This document shows positions 7,890 to 15,321 of a DNA stretch of 64,000 nt, one piece after another; the stretch's first letter is position 1, and each line of letters begins with the position of its first letter. Both the position numbers and the translations under genes were made by a program. The stretch comes from DATARR01 sp036376245 (GTDB taxonomy: Bacteria > Acidobacteriota > Thermoanaerobaculia > Multivoradales > UBA5704), in NCBI GenBank assembly GCA_036376245.1, contig DASVAS010000037.1, positions 301,376 to 365,375 of the forward strand, in the 5' to 3' direction. The notes under the pieces were generated by a model that was not told the origin of the DNA, ran no database searches, and worked only from the letters and a program-made list of their open reading frames with translations.

Positions 7890-8108
7890 TTACTTCAGCC
7901 AGAAGCAGGCGTAGTGGTAATTGCCGCAGTTCGCGTTGTAGCCGAAGCGCTCGGTCCATGGCGGGCAGGCGCAGATCGTGGTCGTGCCTTTGCCTTGGCA
8001 GTAGAGATCGGTGCAGTAGTTGACGGCGGCGGCCTCCGCGCGGGGCGACCACGACGCTAAAGCCGTCATCCCGAGCGCGGCTACGAAGGTGAGCAACTTT
8101 CTTCTCAT
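7890..8108 (-). CDS. Six-cysteine secreted peptide, paralogue 1
   Basis: A 72-residue precursor from the ATG at 8108, with AAGGAGTC as ribosome binding site. Residues 1-26 are a signal peptide ending in AEA. The mature part has six cysteines arranged as YC-x4-C, then CxCPPWTE, then C and CFW near the end. The same arrangement occurs in the next two genes, so the three are tandem duplicates. The CxCPxWT core is not one I recognise. Six cysteines suggest three disulphides outside the cytoplasm. The 5' leader can fold into a hairpin next to the Shine-Dalgarno (8119-8164). Confidence 0.7.
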   Translation of the reverse strand: MRRKLLTFVAALGMTALASWSPRAEAAAVNYCTDLYCQGKGTTTICACPPWTERFGYNANCGNYHYACFWLK

Positions 8109-8118
8109 GGTGTGACTC

Positions 8119-8164
8119 CTTGCTGAACGGCTCCTGGGTGAGAGCCCAAGAGCCATCCAGCAAG
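8119..8164 (-). promoter_or_regulatory. Leader hairpin abutting the Shine-Dalgarno of peptide gene 1
   Basis: In the minus-strand RNA the arms CTTGCTG and CAGCAAG (outer), GGCTC and GAGCC (middle), and TGGG and CCCA (inner) can stack into one long hairpin. The 3' arm CAGCAAG runs into the ribosome binding site AAGGAGTC of the gene at 8108. The fold could hide that site (a translational switch) or act as an attenuator between the second and first peptide genes. No T-run follows it, which argues against a plain intrinsic terminator. Confidence 0.45.
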
Positions 8165-8185
8165 ATCAGGGCCAGACGGCCCGGC

Positions 8186-8401
8186 CTACACGTACCAGCA
8201 GCCCGTCCCGCTCCGCCAAGAGGAGCAGAGGGTCAGAGCCTTGGGCCTGTCGGTCCAGATGGGACAGTTGCAGAGACCGTCGGCGGTCGGGCAGGCCGTG
8301 TCGCAGAAACGCACGGTTGACGTCGCAGACGAAGACGCTGGGGACGACGAAACCAGGGAGGCGCCGAGCAGCACGGTGGCCAGGAACAGCTTCCGTTTCA
8401 T
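8186..8401 (-). CDS. Six-cysteine secreted peptide, paralogue 2
   Basis: A 71-residue precursor with GGAGGGAAGC before its ATG. The signal peptide is MKRKLFLATVLLGASLVSSS and a short Ser/Ala region. The mature part has six cysteines: FCDTAC, then LCNCPIWTDR, then LC and GCWYV at the end. It shares the CxCPxWT[DE][RK] core and the terminal C-W with its neighbours, but with x3 rather than x4 between the first two cysteines. It lies 9 nt from the third copy on the same strand. Function unknown. Confidence 0.7.
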   Translation of the reverse strand: MKRKLFLATVLLGASLVSSSPASSSATSTVRFCDTACPTADGLCNCPIWTDRPKALTLCSSWRSGTGCWYV

Positions 8402-8410
8402 GCTTCCCTC

Positions 8411-8635
8411 CTATTCGTACCAGCAGCCGACTCGGCTGACCGAGTTCCAGGAACCGCAGAAGACGGTCTGGCCGGGCTTGTCGGTCCAGGTCGGGCATCC
8501 GCAGGTCGCCGTCGCGGGCTTGCCGGCGCAGTAGGTGCTGCTGCAATAGCCCACGGCCTCGGCTTGAGGAGCCCACGAAGCGAGCACGGAGAGACCGAGG
8601 ACCGCCGCCAGGGCGAGAAACTTCTTCTTCTTCAT
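8411..8635 (-). CDS. Six-cysteine secreted peptide, paralogue 3
   Basis: A 74-residue precursor from the ATG at 8635, with AAGGAGCAAAG before it. The start at 8662 would add nine residues before the lysine-rich signal peptide (MKKKKFLALAAVLGLSVLAS) and has no ribosome binding site. The mature part is GYCSSTYC, then TCGCPTWTDK, then FC and GCWYE. It is closest to paralogue 2 at the C-terminus and to paralogue 1 at the N-terminus (YC-x4-C, GK). It is first in the peptide cluster, so the promoter probably lies in the 66 bases before uvrA's stop. Function unknown. Confidence 0.7.
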   Translation of the reverse strand: MKKKKFLALAAVLGLSVLASWAPQAEAVGYCSSTYCAGKPATATCGCPTWTDKPGQTVFCGSWNSVSRVGCWYE

Positions 8636-8701
8636 CTTTGCTCCTTTCTTCACGCACACCATCCATAGTTAGGGGTGCATGAGAGGGAGCAAAGGGGACG
8701 C

Positions 8702-11614
8702 CTACCGCCGCCCCCCCGCCGCCCGGCGCGCGGGCGCGGCCTTCTTGGCCCGCGGCTTCCGGACCGTCGCCACCTTCGCGGGCGCCTGCTCGCGGAGAAC
8801 CTGCTTCAGGTACCGCCCGGTGTAGCTGTCAGGCTCGGCTGCGACCTGCTCCGGCGTCCCCTCCACCAACAGTTGGCCGCCCCCCGCGCCGCCCTCGGGG
8901 CCGAGGTCGATCACCCAGTCCGCCGTCTTGATGACGTCCAGGTTGTGCTCGATCACCACCACCGTGTTCCCGAGGTCCACCAACCGGTGCAGCAGCTTCA
9001 GAAGCTTGCCGACGTCGTCGAAGTGGAGGCCGGTCGTGGGCTCGTCCAGGAGGTAGAGGGTGCGTCCGGTCGAGCGCTTGCACAGCTCGCGGGAGAGCTT
9101 CACCCGCTGCGCCTCGCCACCCGACAGAGTGGTCGCCGGCTGGCCCAGGCGGATGTACCCCAGGCCCACCTCGCACAGCGTCTCCAGGATGCGGTTGATC
9201 GACGGGATGTTGCGGAACAGCTCGAAGGCCTGCTCCACGGGCAGGTCCAGGATCTCCGCGATGTTCAACCCCTTGTAGCGCACGCTCAGCGTCTCGCGGT
9301 CGTAGCGCTTGCCGCCGCAGATCTCGCACGTCACGTAGATGTCCGGCAGGAAGTGCATCTCGATCTTGATCTGCCCGTCCCCCTTGCACGCCTCGCAGCG
9401 CCCGCCCGGGACGTTGAAGCTGAACCGGCCCGGCCCGTAGCCCCGCATCCGCGCCTCCGGCGTCATCGCCATGAGATTGCGGATGGGATTGAAGACGTTC
9501 GTGTAGGTCGCCGGATTCGAGCGCGGCGTGCGGCCGATGGGGCTCTGGTCGATGGCGATGACCTTGTCGAGCTGATCCAGGCCCAGGATGCGGTCGTGCT
9601 CGCCCGGCTTGTCCGACGCGCGGTAGAAGTGCCGCGCCAGGGCCTTGTAGAGGATGTCGTTGACCAGCGTGCTCTTGCCCGAGCCCGAGACCCCGGTCAC
9701 CACCGTGAACACGCCGACGGGGAACTCCACCTCCAGATCCCGCAGGTTGTTCTGCCGCGCGCCCTGAATGGTGATCGGCTTGCCCCGCCCCTGCCGCCGC
9801 TGCGGCGGCACCGGCACCTCCAGCGCCCCGGTCAGGTACTTGCCCGTCAGCGACTGGGGATTGCGGGCCACCTCCTCCGGCGTCCCCTCGGCCACCACCT
9901 CGCCGCCGTGCACGCCCGCGCCCGGCCCTAAGTCGATCACCCAGTCGGCGGCGCGGATCGTCTCGTCGTCGTGCTCCACCACCAGCACCGAGTTGCCGAG
10001 GTCGCGCATGCCCTGGAGCGTCGCCAGCAGCCGCGCGTTGTCCCGCTGGTGGAGGCCGATCGACGGCTCGTCCAGCACGTAGAGCACGCCCATCAGCTTG
10101 CTGCCGATCTGCGTGGCCAGACGGATGCGCTGGCTCTCACCGCCGGAAAGGGTCGCGGACGAGCGGTCCAGCGTCAGGTAGCCGACCCCGACGTCGTCGA
10201 GGAAGCTCAGCCGGTCCTGGATCTCCGTCACCACCTTCTCGGCGATCGAGCGCTCCCGCCGGTCCAGCGGCAGCCCGCCCATGAACATCCGCAGGTCCGA
10301 CACCGCCAGCCGCGACAGCTCGTCGATCGACCGGCCGTGGATCTTCACCGCCAGCGCCTCGGGCCGCAGCCGCCGCCCCTCGCACGTCGGGCAGGGGTGG
10401 ACCGACATGAACTTCTCGATCTCGGCGCGGATCGTCGGCGAATCCGTCTCCTTGTACCGCCGGTCCAGCATGGGGATGACCCCCTCGAAGCGGCCGGTCC
10501 ACGAGTAGCTCGACTTCTTCCCCGTCAGGTTGAAGCTCATCTCCTCGTCGCCGCTGCCCTGGAGGATCACCCTCTTCGCCTCGGCCGGCAGCTTCTTCCA
10601 CGGCGTCGAGAGCGAGAAGCCCATGGCCTTGGCCAGCGTCTCCACCATCTTCAGGCGCCAGGACTTCGACCCCTCCGGCCACGGCGCCACGGCCCCGGCC
10701 AGGATGGACCGCTCCGTATCGGGCACGATCTTCTCCTCGTCCACGCCCATCAGCGTGCCCAGCCCCGAGCAGGTCGGGCAGGCGCCGTAGGGGCTGTTGA
10801 ACGAGAACAGCCGCGGCGTGATCTCCGTCAGGCCGGTGCCGCACTCCGAGCACGAGTAGTTCTGCGACAGCGTCTCCTCGGCCGCGCCTTCAGGAGCGAA
10901 CACCACCAGCCCGCCCGCCACCTTCAGGGCCGTCTCGATGGAGGACGACAGCCGCTTCTCGATGCCGGGCTTGACTACCAGCCGGTCGATGACGATGTCG
11001 ATCGAATGCTTCTTCTGCTTGTCAAGGCTCGGCAACTCGCCCGCCAGCTCCACCATCTGGCCGTCGATGCGGGCGCGGAGGAAGCCCTCGCGGGCCATCT
11101 GGGCGAGCTGCTTCTTGTACTCGCCCTTCTTGCCGCGGACGTACGGCGCGTAGAGCACCAGCCGGGTCCCCTCGGGCATCTCCATGGCGCGGTCCACCAT
11201 CTGCTGCACCGTCTGCGGCCGGATGACCTGGCCGCACGTCGGGCAGTGGGGGACGCCGATCGAGGCGTACAGCAGACGCATGTAGTCGTGGATCTCGGTG
11301 ACCGTGCCCACGGTGGAGCGGGGGTTCTTGGAGACCGACTTCTGCTCGATGGAGATGGCCGGGGACAGCCCCTCGATCGAGTCCACGTCCGGCTTCTCCA
11401 TCTGCTGGAGGAACTGCCGGGCGTAGGAGGAGAGCGACTCGACGTAACGGCGCTGTCCCTCGGCGAACAGGGTGTCGAAGGCCAGCGAAGACTTGCCGGA
11501 GCCGGACACGCCGGTGATGACCACCAGCTTGTTCCGGGGGATCTCGAGAGTGACGTTCTTGAGGTTGTGCTCGCGCGCACCGCGGACGGAAATGCTATCC
11601 ATGGGACCGGTCAT
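8702..11614 (-). CDS. uvrA: Excinuclease ABC subunit A
   Basis: A 970-residue UvrA, the damage-recognition ATPase of nucleotide excision repair, close to the usual 940-960 length. It contains two ABC modules: Walker A GVSGSGKSSLAFDTL near the N-terminus and GVSGSGKSTLVNDIL in the second half, with signatures LSGGESQRIRLA and LSGGEAQRVKL. Zinc-binding cysteine pairs CPTC, CSEC/CPTC and CEAC/CEIC are intact. The C-terminal tail is rich in Lys, Arg and Ala (RKPRAKKAAPARRAAGGRR). A start at 11602 (MDSISVRGARE) is equally possible. The neighbours are unrelated, as is common for uvrA. Confidence 0.97.
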   Translation of the reverse strand: MTGPMDSISVRGAREHNLKNVTLEIPRNKLVVITGVSGSGKSSLAFDTLFAEGQRRYVESLSSYARQFLQQMEKPDVDSIEGLSPAISIEQKSVSKNPRSTVGTVTEIHDYMRLLYASIGVPHCPTCGQVIRPQTVQQMVDRAMEMPEGTRLVLYAPYVRGKKGEYKKQLAQMAREGFLRARIDGQMVELAGELPSLDKQKKHSIDIVIDRLVVKPGIEKRLSSSIETALKVAGGLVVFAPEGAAEETLSQNYSCSECGTGLTEITPRLFSFNSPYGACPTCSGLGTLMGVDEEKIVPDTERSILAGAVAPWPEGSKSWRLKMVETLAKAMGFSLSTPWKKLPAEAKRVILQGSGDEEMSFNLTGKKSSYSWTGRFEGVIPMLDRRYKETDSPTIRAEIEKFMSVHPCPTCEGRRLRPEALAVKIHGRSIDELSRLAVSDLRMFMGGLPLDRRERSIAEKVVTEIQDRLSFLDDVGVGYLTLDRSSATLSGGESQRIRLATQIGSKLMGVLYVLDEPSIGLHQRDNARLLATLQGMRDLGNSVLVVEHDDETIRAADWVIDLGPGAGVHGGEVVAEGTPEEVARNPQSLTGKYLTGALEVPVPPQRRQGRGKPITIQGARQNNLRDLEVEFPVGVFTVVTGVSGSGKSTLVNDILYKALARHFYRASDKPGEHDRILGLDQLDKVIAIDQSPIGRTPRSNPATYTNVFNPIRNLMAMTPEARMRGYGPGRFSFNVPGGRCEACKGDGQIKIEMHFLPDIYVTCEICGGKRYDRETLSVRYKGLNIAEILDLPVEQAFELFRNIPSINRILETLCEVGLGYIRLGQPATTLSGGEAQRVKLSRELCKRSTGRTLYLLDEPTTGLHFDDVGKLLKLLHRLVDLGNTVVVIEHNLDVIKTADWVIDLGPEGGAGGGQLLVEGTPEQVAAEPDSYTGRYLKQVLREQAPAKVATVRKPRAKKAAPARRAAGGRR

Positions 11615-11756
11615 CCTAGCAGAGGGGAAGGGACCTGTGTTGATCCCGGGGAACGGAACAGCGGCACCCTACTCGGGTATTCCCCGCTCCTCCGTCTGCC
11701 CCGGGGAGAGCGGGAGGACGATACCCGGTTGCGGAACGGCACGCAAGCCGATAAAT

Positions 11757-11785
11757 TTGCTCTCACCTGGGGACACTCCTATACT
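11757..11785 (+). promoter_or_regulatory. Sigma-70-like promoter of the Uma2 gene
   Basis: TTGCTC and TATACT are separated by 17 nt. The -10 box ends only 8 nt before the ATG at 11794, so transcription should start at or next to the start codon and the message would be leaderless. No Shine-Dalgarno lies in this space. Confidence 0.55.
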
Positions 11786-11793
11786 AAGGCCGT

Positions 11794-12564
11794 ATGGGCG
11801 AGCCCGCGACGAGATTAACGCCTCCTGAGGAATGGCCGAACGACGATCCGTTCCGGCTCGGATGGCGGCTGAAGTCCGTCCGCCTGCCCGATGGGAGCTC
11901 CGAGATCCGTGAGGTGCCTCTCACGGCGGAGGACCTTCTCGATCCCCAGGTAGGGGATCACGTGACCCAGAACAGTTGGCACATCTCGACGGCGCACCAG
12001 CTCCTCGGCATTCTCCAGGCTCGATACAAGAGCCAGCCCGACGTACTCGTCACCTGCGACATGAAAATCATCTGGGGAATCGCCGGACTGGAGAGCCCGT
12101 CCCCTGACCTCGCGATCATCCCTGGCGTCCGTGATAGGGGTCGATTCCGGAGGAGCTTCCGTGTCAAGCGAGAGAGGGCCCAGCCGGTCCTGGTCGTCGA
12201 ACTGGTCTCTGACGAACCCGAGCACAAGAGTGCCGATCACGACAAGAAGGTCAAGATCTACCAGCGGGCTGGAGTTCCGGAGTATGTGATCGCCGATCCC
12301 CCGTACACCCCGAGTGGTTGCCGCCTGACAGGCTACCGTCTGAACAGGGCCGGACGCTATGAACCCATCCCTCCTGACTCCCAAGGACGCATCCTCTCTG
12401 TGACCACCAGCCTCGGGTTCGCTCCTGCCGGTGAGACCATCGACCTTATCGATGCCGAAACAGGAGAGCGGCTCCTCACCGACAGCGAGGCTCGGAAACG
12501 CTTAGAGGAGGAGAACGCCAAATTGAGAGCCGAGTTGGAGCGACTGCGGAATTCCAAATCCTGA
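11794..12564 (+). CDS. Uma2 family (DUF820) putative endonuclease with coiled-coil tail
   Basis: A 256-residue protein of the Uma2/DUF820 family, which has a PD-(D/E)xK nuclease fold. The catalytic pattern is visible: PSPDLAIIPG (D), VLVVELVSDE (E and following residues), then DHDKKVKIYQRAGVPEYVIAD. The last 30 residues form a Glu/Lys/Leu-rich coiled coil (RKRLEEENAKLRAELERLRN), common in this family. The biological role of the family is not settled; copies abound in cyanobacteria and other mobile-rich genomes. It converges with the methyltransferase gene, with 4 nt between stops, beside the Gabija-type pair. Confidence 0.85.
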   Translation: MGEPATRLTPPEEWPNDDPFRLGWRLKSVRLPDGSSEIREVPLTAEDLLDPQVGDHVTQNSWHISTAHQLLGILQARYKSQPDVLVTCDMKIIWGIAGLESPSPDLAIIPGVRDRGRFRRSFRVKRERAQPVLVVELVSDEPEHKSADHDKKVKIYQRAGVPEYVIADPPYTPSGCRLTGYRLNRAGRYEPIPPDSQGRILSVTTSLGFAPAGETIDLIDAETGERLLTDSEARKRLEEENAKLRAELERLRNSKS

Positions 12565-12568
12565 TCTT

Positions 12569-13375
12569 TTACCTCTCCTCCCCGCCCCTACCCGGCTTCC
12601 TGGCAACAAAGACCTCATAGGTGCCGGGCTCCAGCTCCGAATGATCGAAGGGTACGACGCTCGGTTGGAACCCAGCCTCGGAGAGCAGCCGCAGCCAATC
12701 CGCGCGGGAGAATAATCCTTCTGTATGCCGGTCGTGGACGACGCGAACCGAACCGTCGCCCCCACGCAACAGATAGGCGTAATCGACGACGCAGGTGGTG
12801 TCCGTCGGATCAGGATCCCACGTCCATTCGAGGTACCGCAGGCTCTCGCGCTCGCCGTCATGCCCCCCGCAGTCGGTGGAGGACCGGAAGCTCTCCTTGA
12901 CATGATCCGGGGCGAAGAGAGCGGCGCCGCCCGGCTTGCAATGGATGAATGCTGTTTCGATTGCCTTCCTCAGATCCGACTCCGTCGTCATGTAGCAGAT
13001 CGCGTCGTGGACGAACACGCAATCGAACTGGCGGTCCAGCCGCACCGTCCGCATGTCGCCTTCGACATGCTCGCACTCCGGATTCAACCGTTGGCTGACC
13101 GCGAGCATCCCGGGCGAAAGATCGACGAGAACCATCTGGAAGCGCGCCTTCAGATGCGACGCGTTGTTGCCCCCGCCGCTGCCGATCTCGAGCAGCGTTT
13201 GAGGCGGCCGCTCGCACGCTTCGATGAGCCTCTCCTGATAGAACGCCGCCTCCTCGGCATAGTCCTCCGGAGACGAAAGAAGGGGCCACCAGGAGGCGAG
13301 CTCGGTGTACATTTTCGGGAACTCGGTGCTGGCGGGACGATGGACTGAGGTCGGAGTTTGAAGTTGGGTATCCAT
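12569..13375 (-). CDS. Class I SAM-dependent methyltransferase
   Basis: A 268-residue methyltransferase from the ATG at 13375. Motif I is LLEIGSGGGNNASHL, with the acidic residue at the end of the next strand (MVLVDLSPGML), then VEGDMRTVRL and FDCVFVHDAICYM, the order of a Rossmann-type SAM enzyme. The substrate cannot be told. It lies 66 nt downstream of the helicase gene on the same strand, so it may be a third gene of that unit, though its base composition is closer to the host average. A longer start at 13414 adds only basic residues. Confidence 0.82.
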   Translation of the reverse strand: MDTQLQTPTSVHRPASTEFPKMYTELASWWPLLSSPEDYAEEAAFYQERLIEACERPPQTLLEIGSGGGNNASHLKARFQMVLVDLSPGMLAVSQRLNPECEHVEGDMRTVRLDRQFDCVFVHDAICYMTTESDLRKAIETAFIHCKPGGAALFAPDHVKESFRSSTDCGGHDGERESLRYLEWTWDPDPTDTTCVVDYAYLLRGGDGSVRVVHDRHTEGLFSRADWLRLLSEAGFQPSVVPFDHSELEPGTYEVFVARKPGRGGEER

Positions 13376-13441
13376 AGCACTTCGAGGTAGTTGACAGGCT
13401 CTCTTACGCGACAACGACTTTATGGGTCTCTCTAGCTATCT

Positions 13442-15319
13442 CTAGCTGATCTCCAAGAAGGGGACTTCAGCCTTCGCTAGAAGCTCGATTAGACCCCGAA
13501 TCTGACTCGTATCACCACTTTCTCGCGACCACGTAAAGAATACCCTCTCTCGCGCTCTTGATAAGGCAACAAAGAATGCATTAGTTTCCTCTGATTGATT
13601 GTTGCGATAACCCCAAAAGGCATTCTGGTGCAGTCCGACAAAAATCACAGTGTGATACTCAAGGCCTTTGCTTTTATGCACCGTCATCAAACGCACCTGG
13701 CCCTTGCCCTCAACCCTATCGACCAATTCCCTCCAGTCACTTGCCTCCGGTGCATGCTCAACTATTAGGCGGGCCAGCGCTGTTTGGACATCCCGGAAGT
13801 AACCATCGTTCTCGTACTGACGGAACGTGCGCCGCAAGGGAGCTTCGCCTATCTCATTCACAAGAGCACTAATTAGCACTTTCATATCCACATCGACTGG
13901 AGGCTCAGCCATCACCTCGCGGATGTAACGAACTATGTCACGCATTACCTTCTCAAGGCGCTTCAGGTCAACGGGGTTATCATAGTCAACACCAAACAAG
14001 CCTCCAAGCGTATCCTTAACTGCGCTATACGCATCATGACCGCGGACACCGAGAGTAACGCGAATCAGATTCAAAAAGAGCGAAGTCAACTCCTCAGACA
14101 ATAAATCTTGGATAGCAATACCATTGACTAAGCGGGCCTCGTTGCGGAGCAATAGACCGCGCCCAGCAAAAGCATTGCGCAACTGGGTCTCAGCTTGATC
14201 TGCTCTCACGCGCACAAGCAGGGCAAAATCGTCGGGACAGCGGTTCTCATTGGCCTCGATATCATCAGCGACAAAATTCGCGAGCCAGTTGGCTTCGTCC
14301 TCATCAGTATTGAATATCCAGAATGCTGTCGCATCTTCCGGCACCTCATCGTCCGATCGAGCACACAGAGTCTCTACCGCTTCCGGCTCAATCTCGGTCA
14401 CTAGGTCATTGATAATTTGGACGATGCGCCTGTTGGAACGATGGTTCATTTGCAGCATTTCTCGACGCGCACGGAAGTCTGTTTCGAACCACGAGAAAAC
14501 CTCAGTCTCCGCTCCAGCCCATACCATTATGCGCTGCTTCGTATCGCCGACCGCTGTGAGCACTGCAGGTGAACCATGAAACGCCAACTTGGTCAGATCG
14601 TATTGGAGACCAGTAGTATCCTGAAATTCGTCCAAGAACACATGCGAGTACGTTAAGCGAAGTGCCCTCAAAACATAAGTGTTATAGGTGAGAATGGCTT
14701 GAGCCAAACGACCGATCATTGAAAAAGAAACCCCAGCCCGCGGACCCGACAGGCTTTGCCGCCACCATTCGACTGCAACCCATTCTTCCATGCTCGCTGG
14801 CTCGCCTATTTCCAAAGGCAGAGGACCCCATAATTCGGTACTTTCTCTACGCAAAGCCTGAGCAGCTGCCATACCTCCCAACGCCGCAGGGGGAGTCAGG
14901 CCACGCAAGAAAACAATCCAGTCGTCTTGCGTTGAAAAGCGTATCTGGTAACCCCGTAGTGGCCGGCACCACGGGGGAGCTAGAGCTAGAAAACGATCAA
15001 CAAGGCTCTTGGCAAAGGCGTCGAAAGTGTAGGAATCAAACCGCTGCGCCTGTTCGGAGGAACAGCGCCGCGCCACCCTATCCTTTAGATTCTTTGCTGC
15101 ATCTCGCTTGAAGCTTACGGCAAGAATACGTTGCGGCGGTTTACACCGGCCAGCCTGAAGGAGGTACAGAGCCCGTTGGGCAAGCAGTTCCGTCTTACCG
15201 GCACCGGGTCCAGCGATAACACTTCTGCTATCAGAGGAGGTTACCACCCTCTGGGCCGCATCTTCCAATCTGATCCCGCCTGCCGGTTGCCAATCTTCTG
15301 GTTTAACGAATCTTCCCAC
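13442..15319 (-). CDS. gajB: UvrD/Rep-type helicase, GajB-like
   Basis: A 625-residue superfamily 1 helicase. Motifs in order: Walker A AGPGAGKT (36-43), DEFQDTTGLQYDL (Walker B), VGDTKQRIMVWAGA, MTVHKSKGLEYHTVIF and FFVALSRARERVFFTW. All catalytic motifs look intact. It starts with GTG at 15319, 2 nt after the stop of the OLD-family gene, which implies translational coupling. An OLD-TOPRIM ATPase followed by a UvrD-like helicase is the hallmark of the Gabija anti-phage system; this GajB is longer than the roughly 500 residues of the reference. The DNA is clearly more AT-rich than its surroundings, consistent with transfer. Confidence 0.85.
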   Translation of the reverse strand: MGRFVKPEDWQPAGGIRLEDAAQRVVTSSDSRSVIAGPGAGKTELLAQRALYLLQAGRCKPPQRILAVSFKRDAAKNLKDRVARRCSSEQAQRFDSYTFDAFAKSLVDRFLALAPPWCRPLRGYQIRFSTQDDWIVFLRGLTPPAALGGMAAAQALRRESTELWGPLPLEIGEPASMEEWVAVEWWRQSLSGPRAGVSFSMIGRLAQAILTYNTYVLRALRLTYSHVFLDEFQDTTGLQYDLTKLAFHGSPAVLTAVGDTKQRIMVWAGAETEVFSWFETDFRARREMLQMNHRSNRRIVQIINDLVTEIEPEAVETLCARSDDEVPEDATAFWIFNTDEDEANWLANFVADDIEANENRCPDDFALLVRVRADQAETQLRNAFAGRGLLLRNEARLVNGIAIQDLLSEELTSLFLNLIRVTLGVRGHDAYSAVKDTLGGLFGVDYDNPVDLKRLEKVMRDIVRYIREVMAEPPVDVDMKVLISALVNEIGEAPLRRTFRQYENDGYFRDVQTALARLIVEHAPEASDWRELVDRVEGKGQVRLMTVHKSKGLEYHTVIFVGLHQNAFWGYRNNQSEETNAFFVALSRARERVFFTWSRESGDTSQIRGLIELLAKAEVPFLEIS

Positions 15320-15321
15320 CG

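Noticed and set aside
8119..8164. The peptide-leader hairpin as a plain intrinsic terminator
   Set aside because: No T-run follows on the minus strand and the 3' arm overlaps the ribosome binding site, so a regulatory fold was preferred.
12569..13375. The methyltransferase as a restriction-modification enzyme of the defence locus
   Set aside because: It has the layout of small-molecule methyltransferases; no DPPY/NPPF catalytic motif and no restriction enzyme partner.
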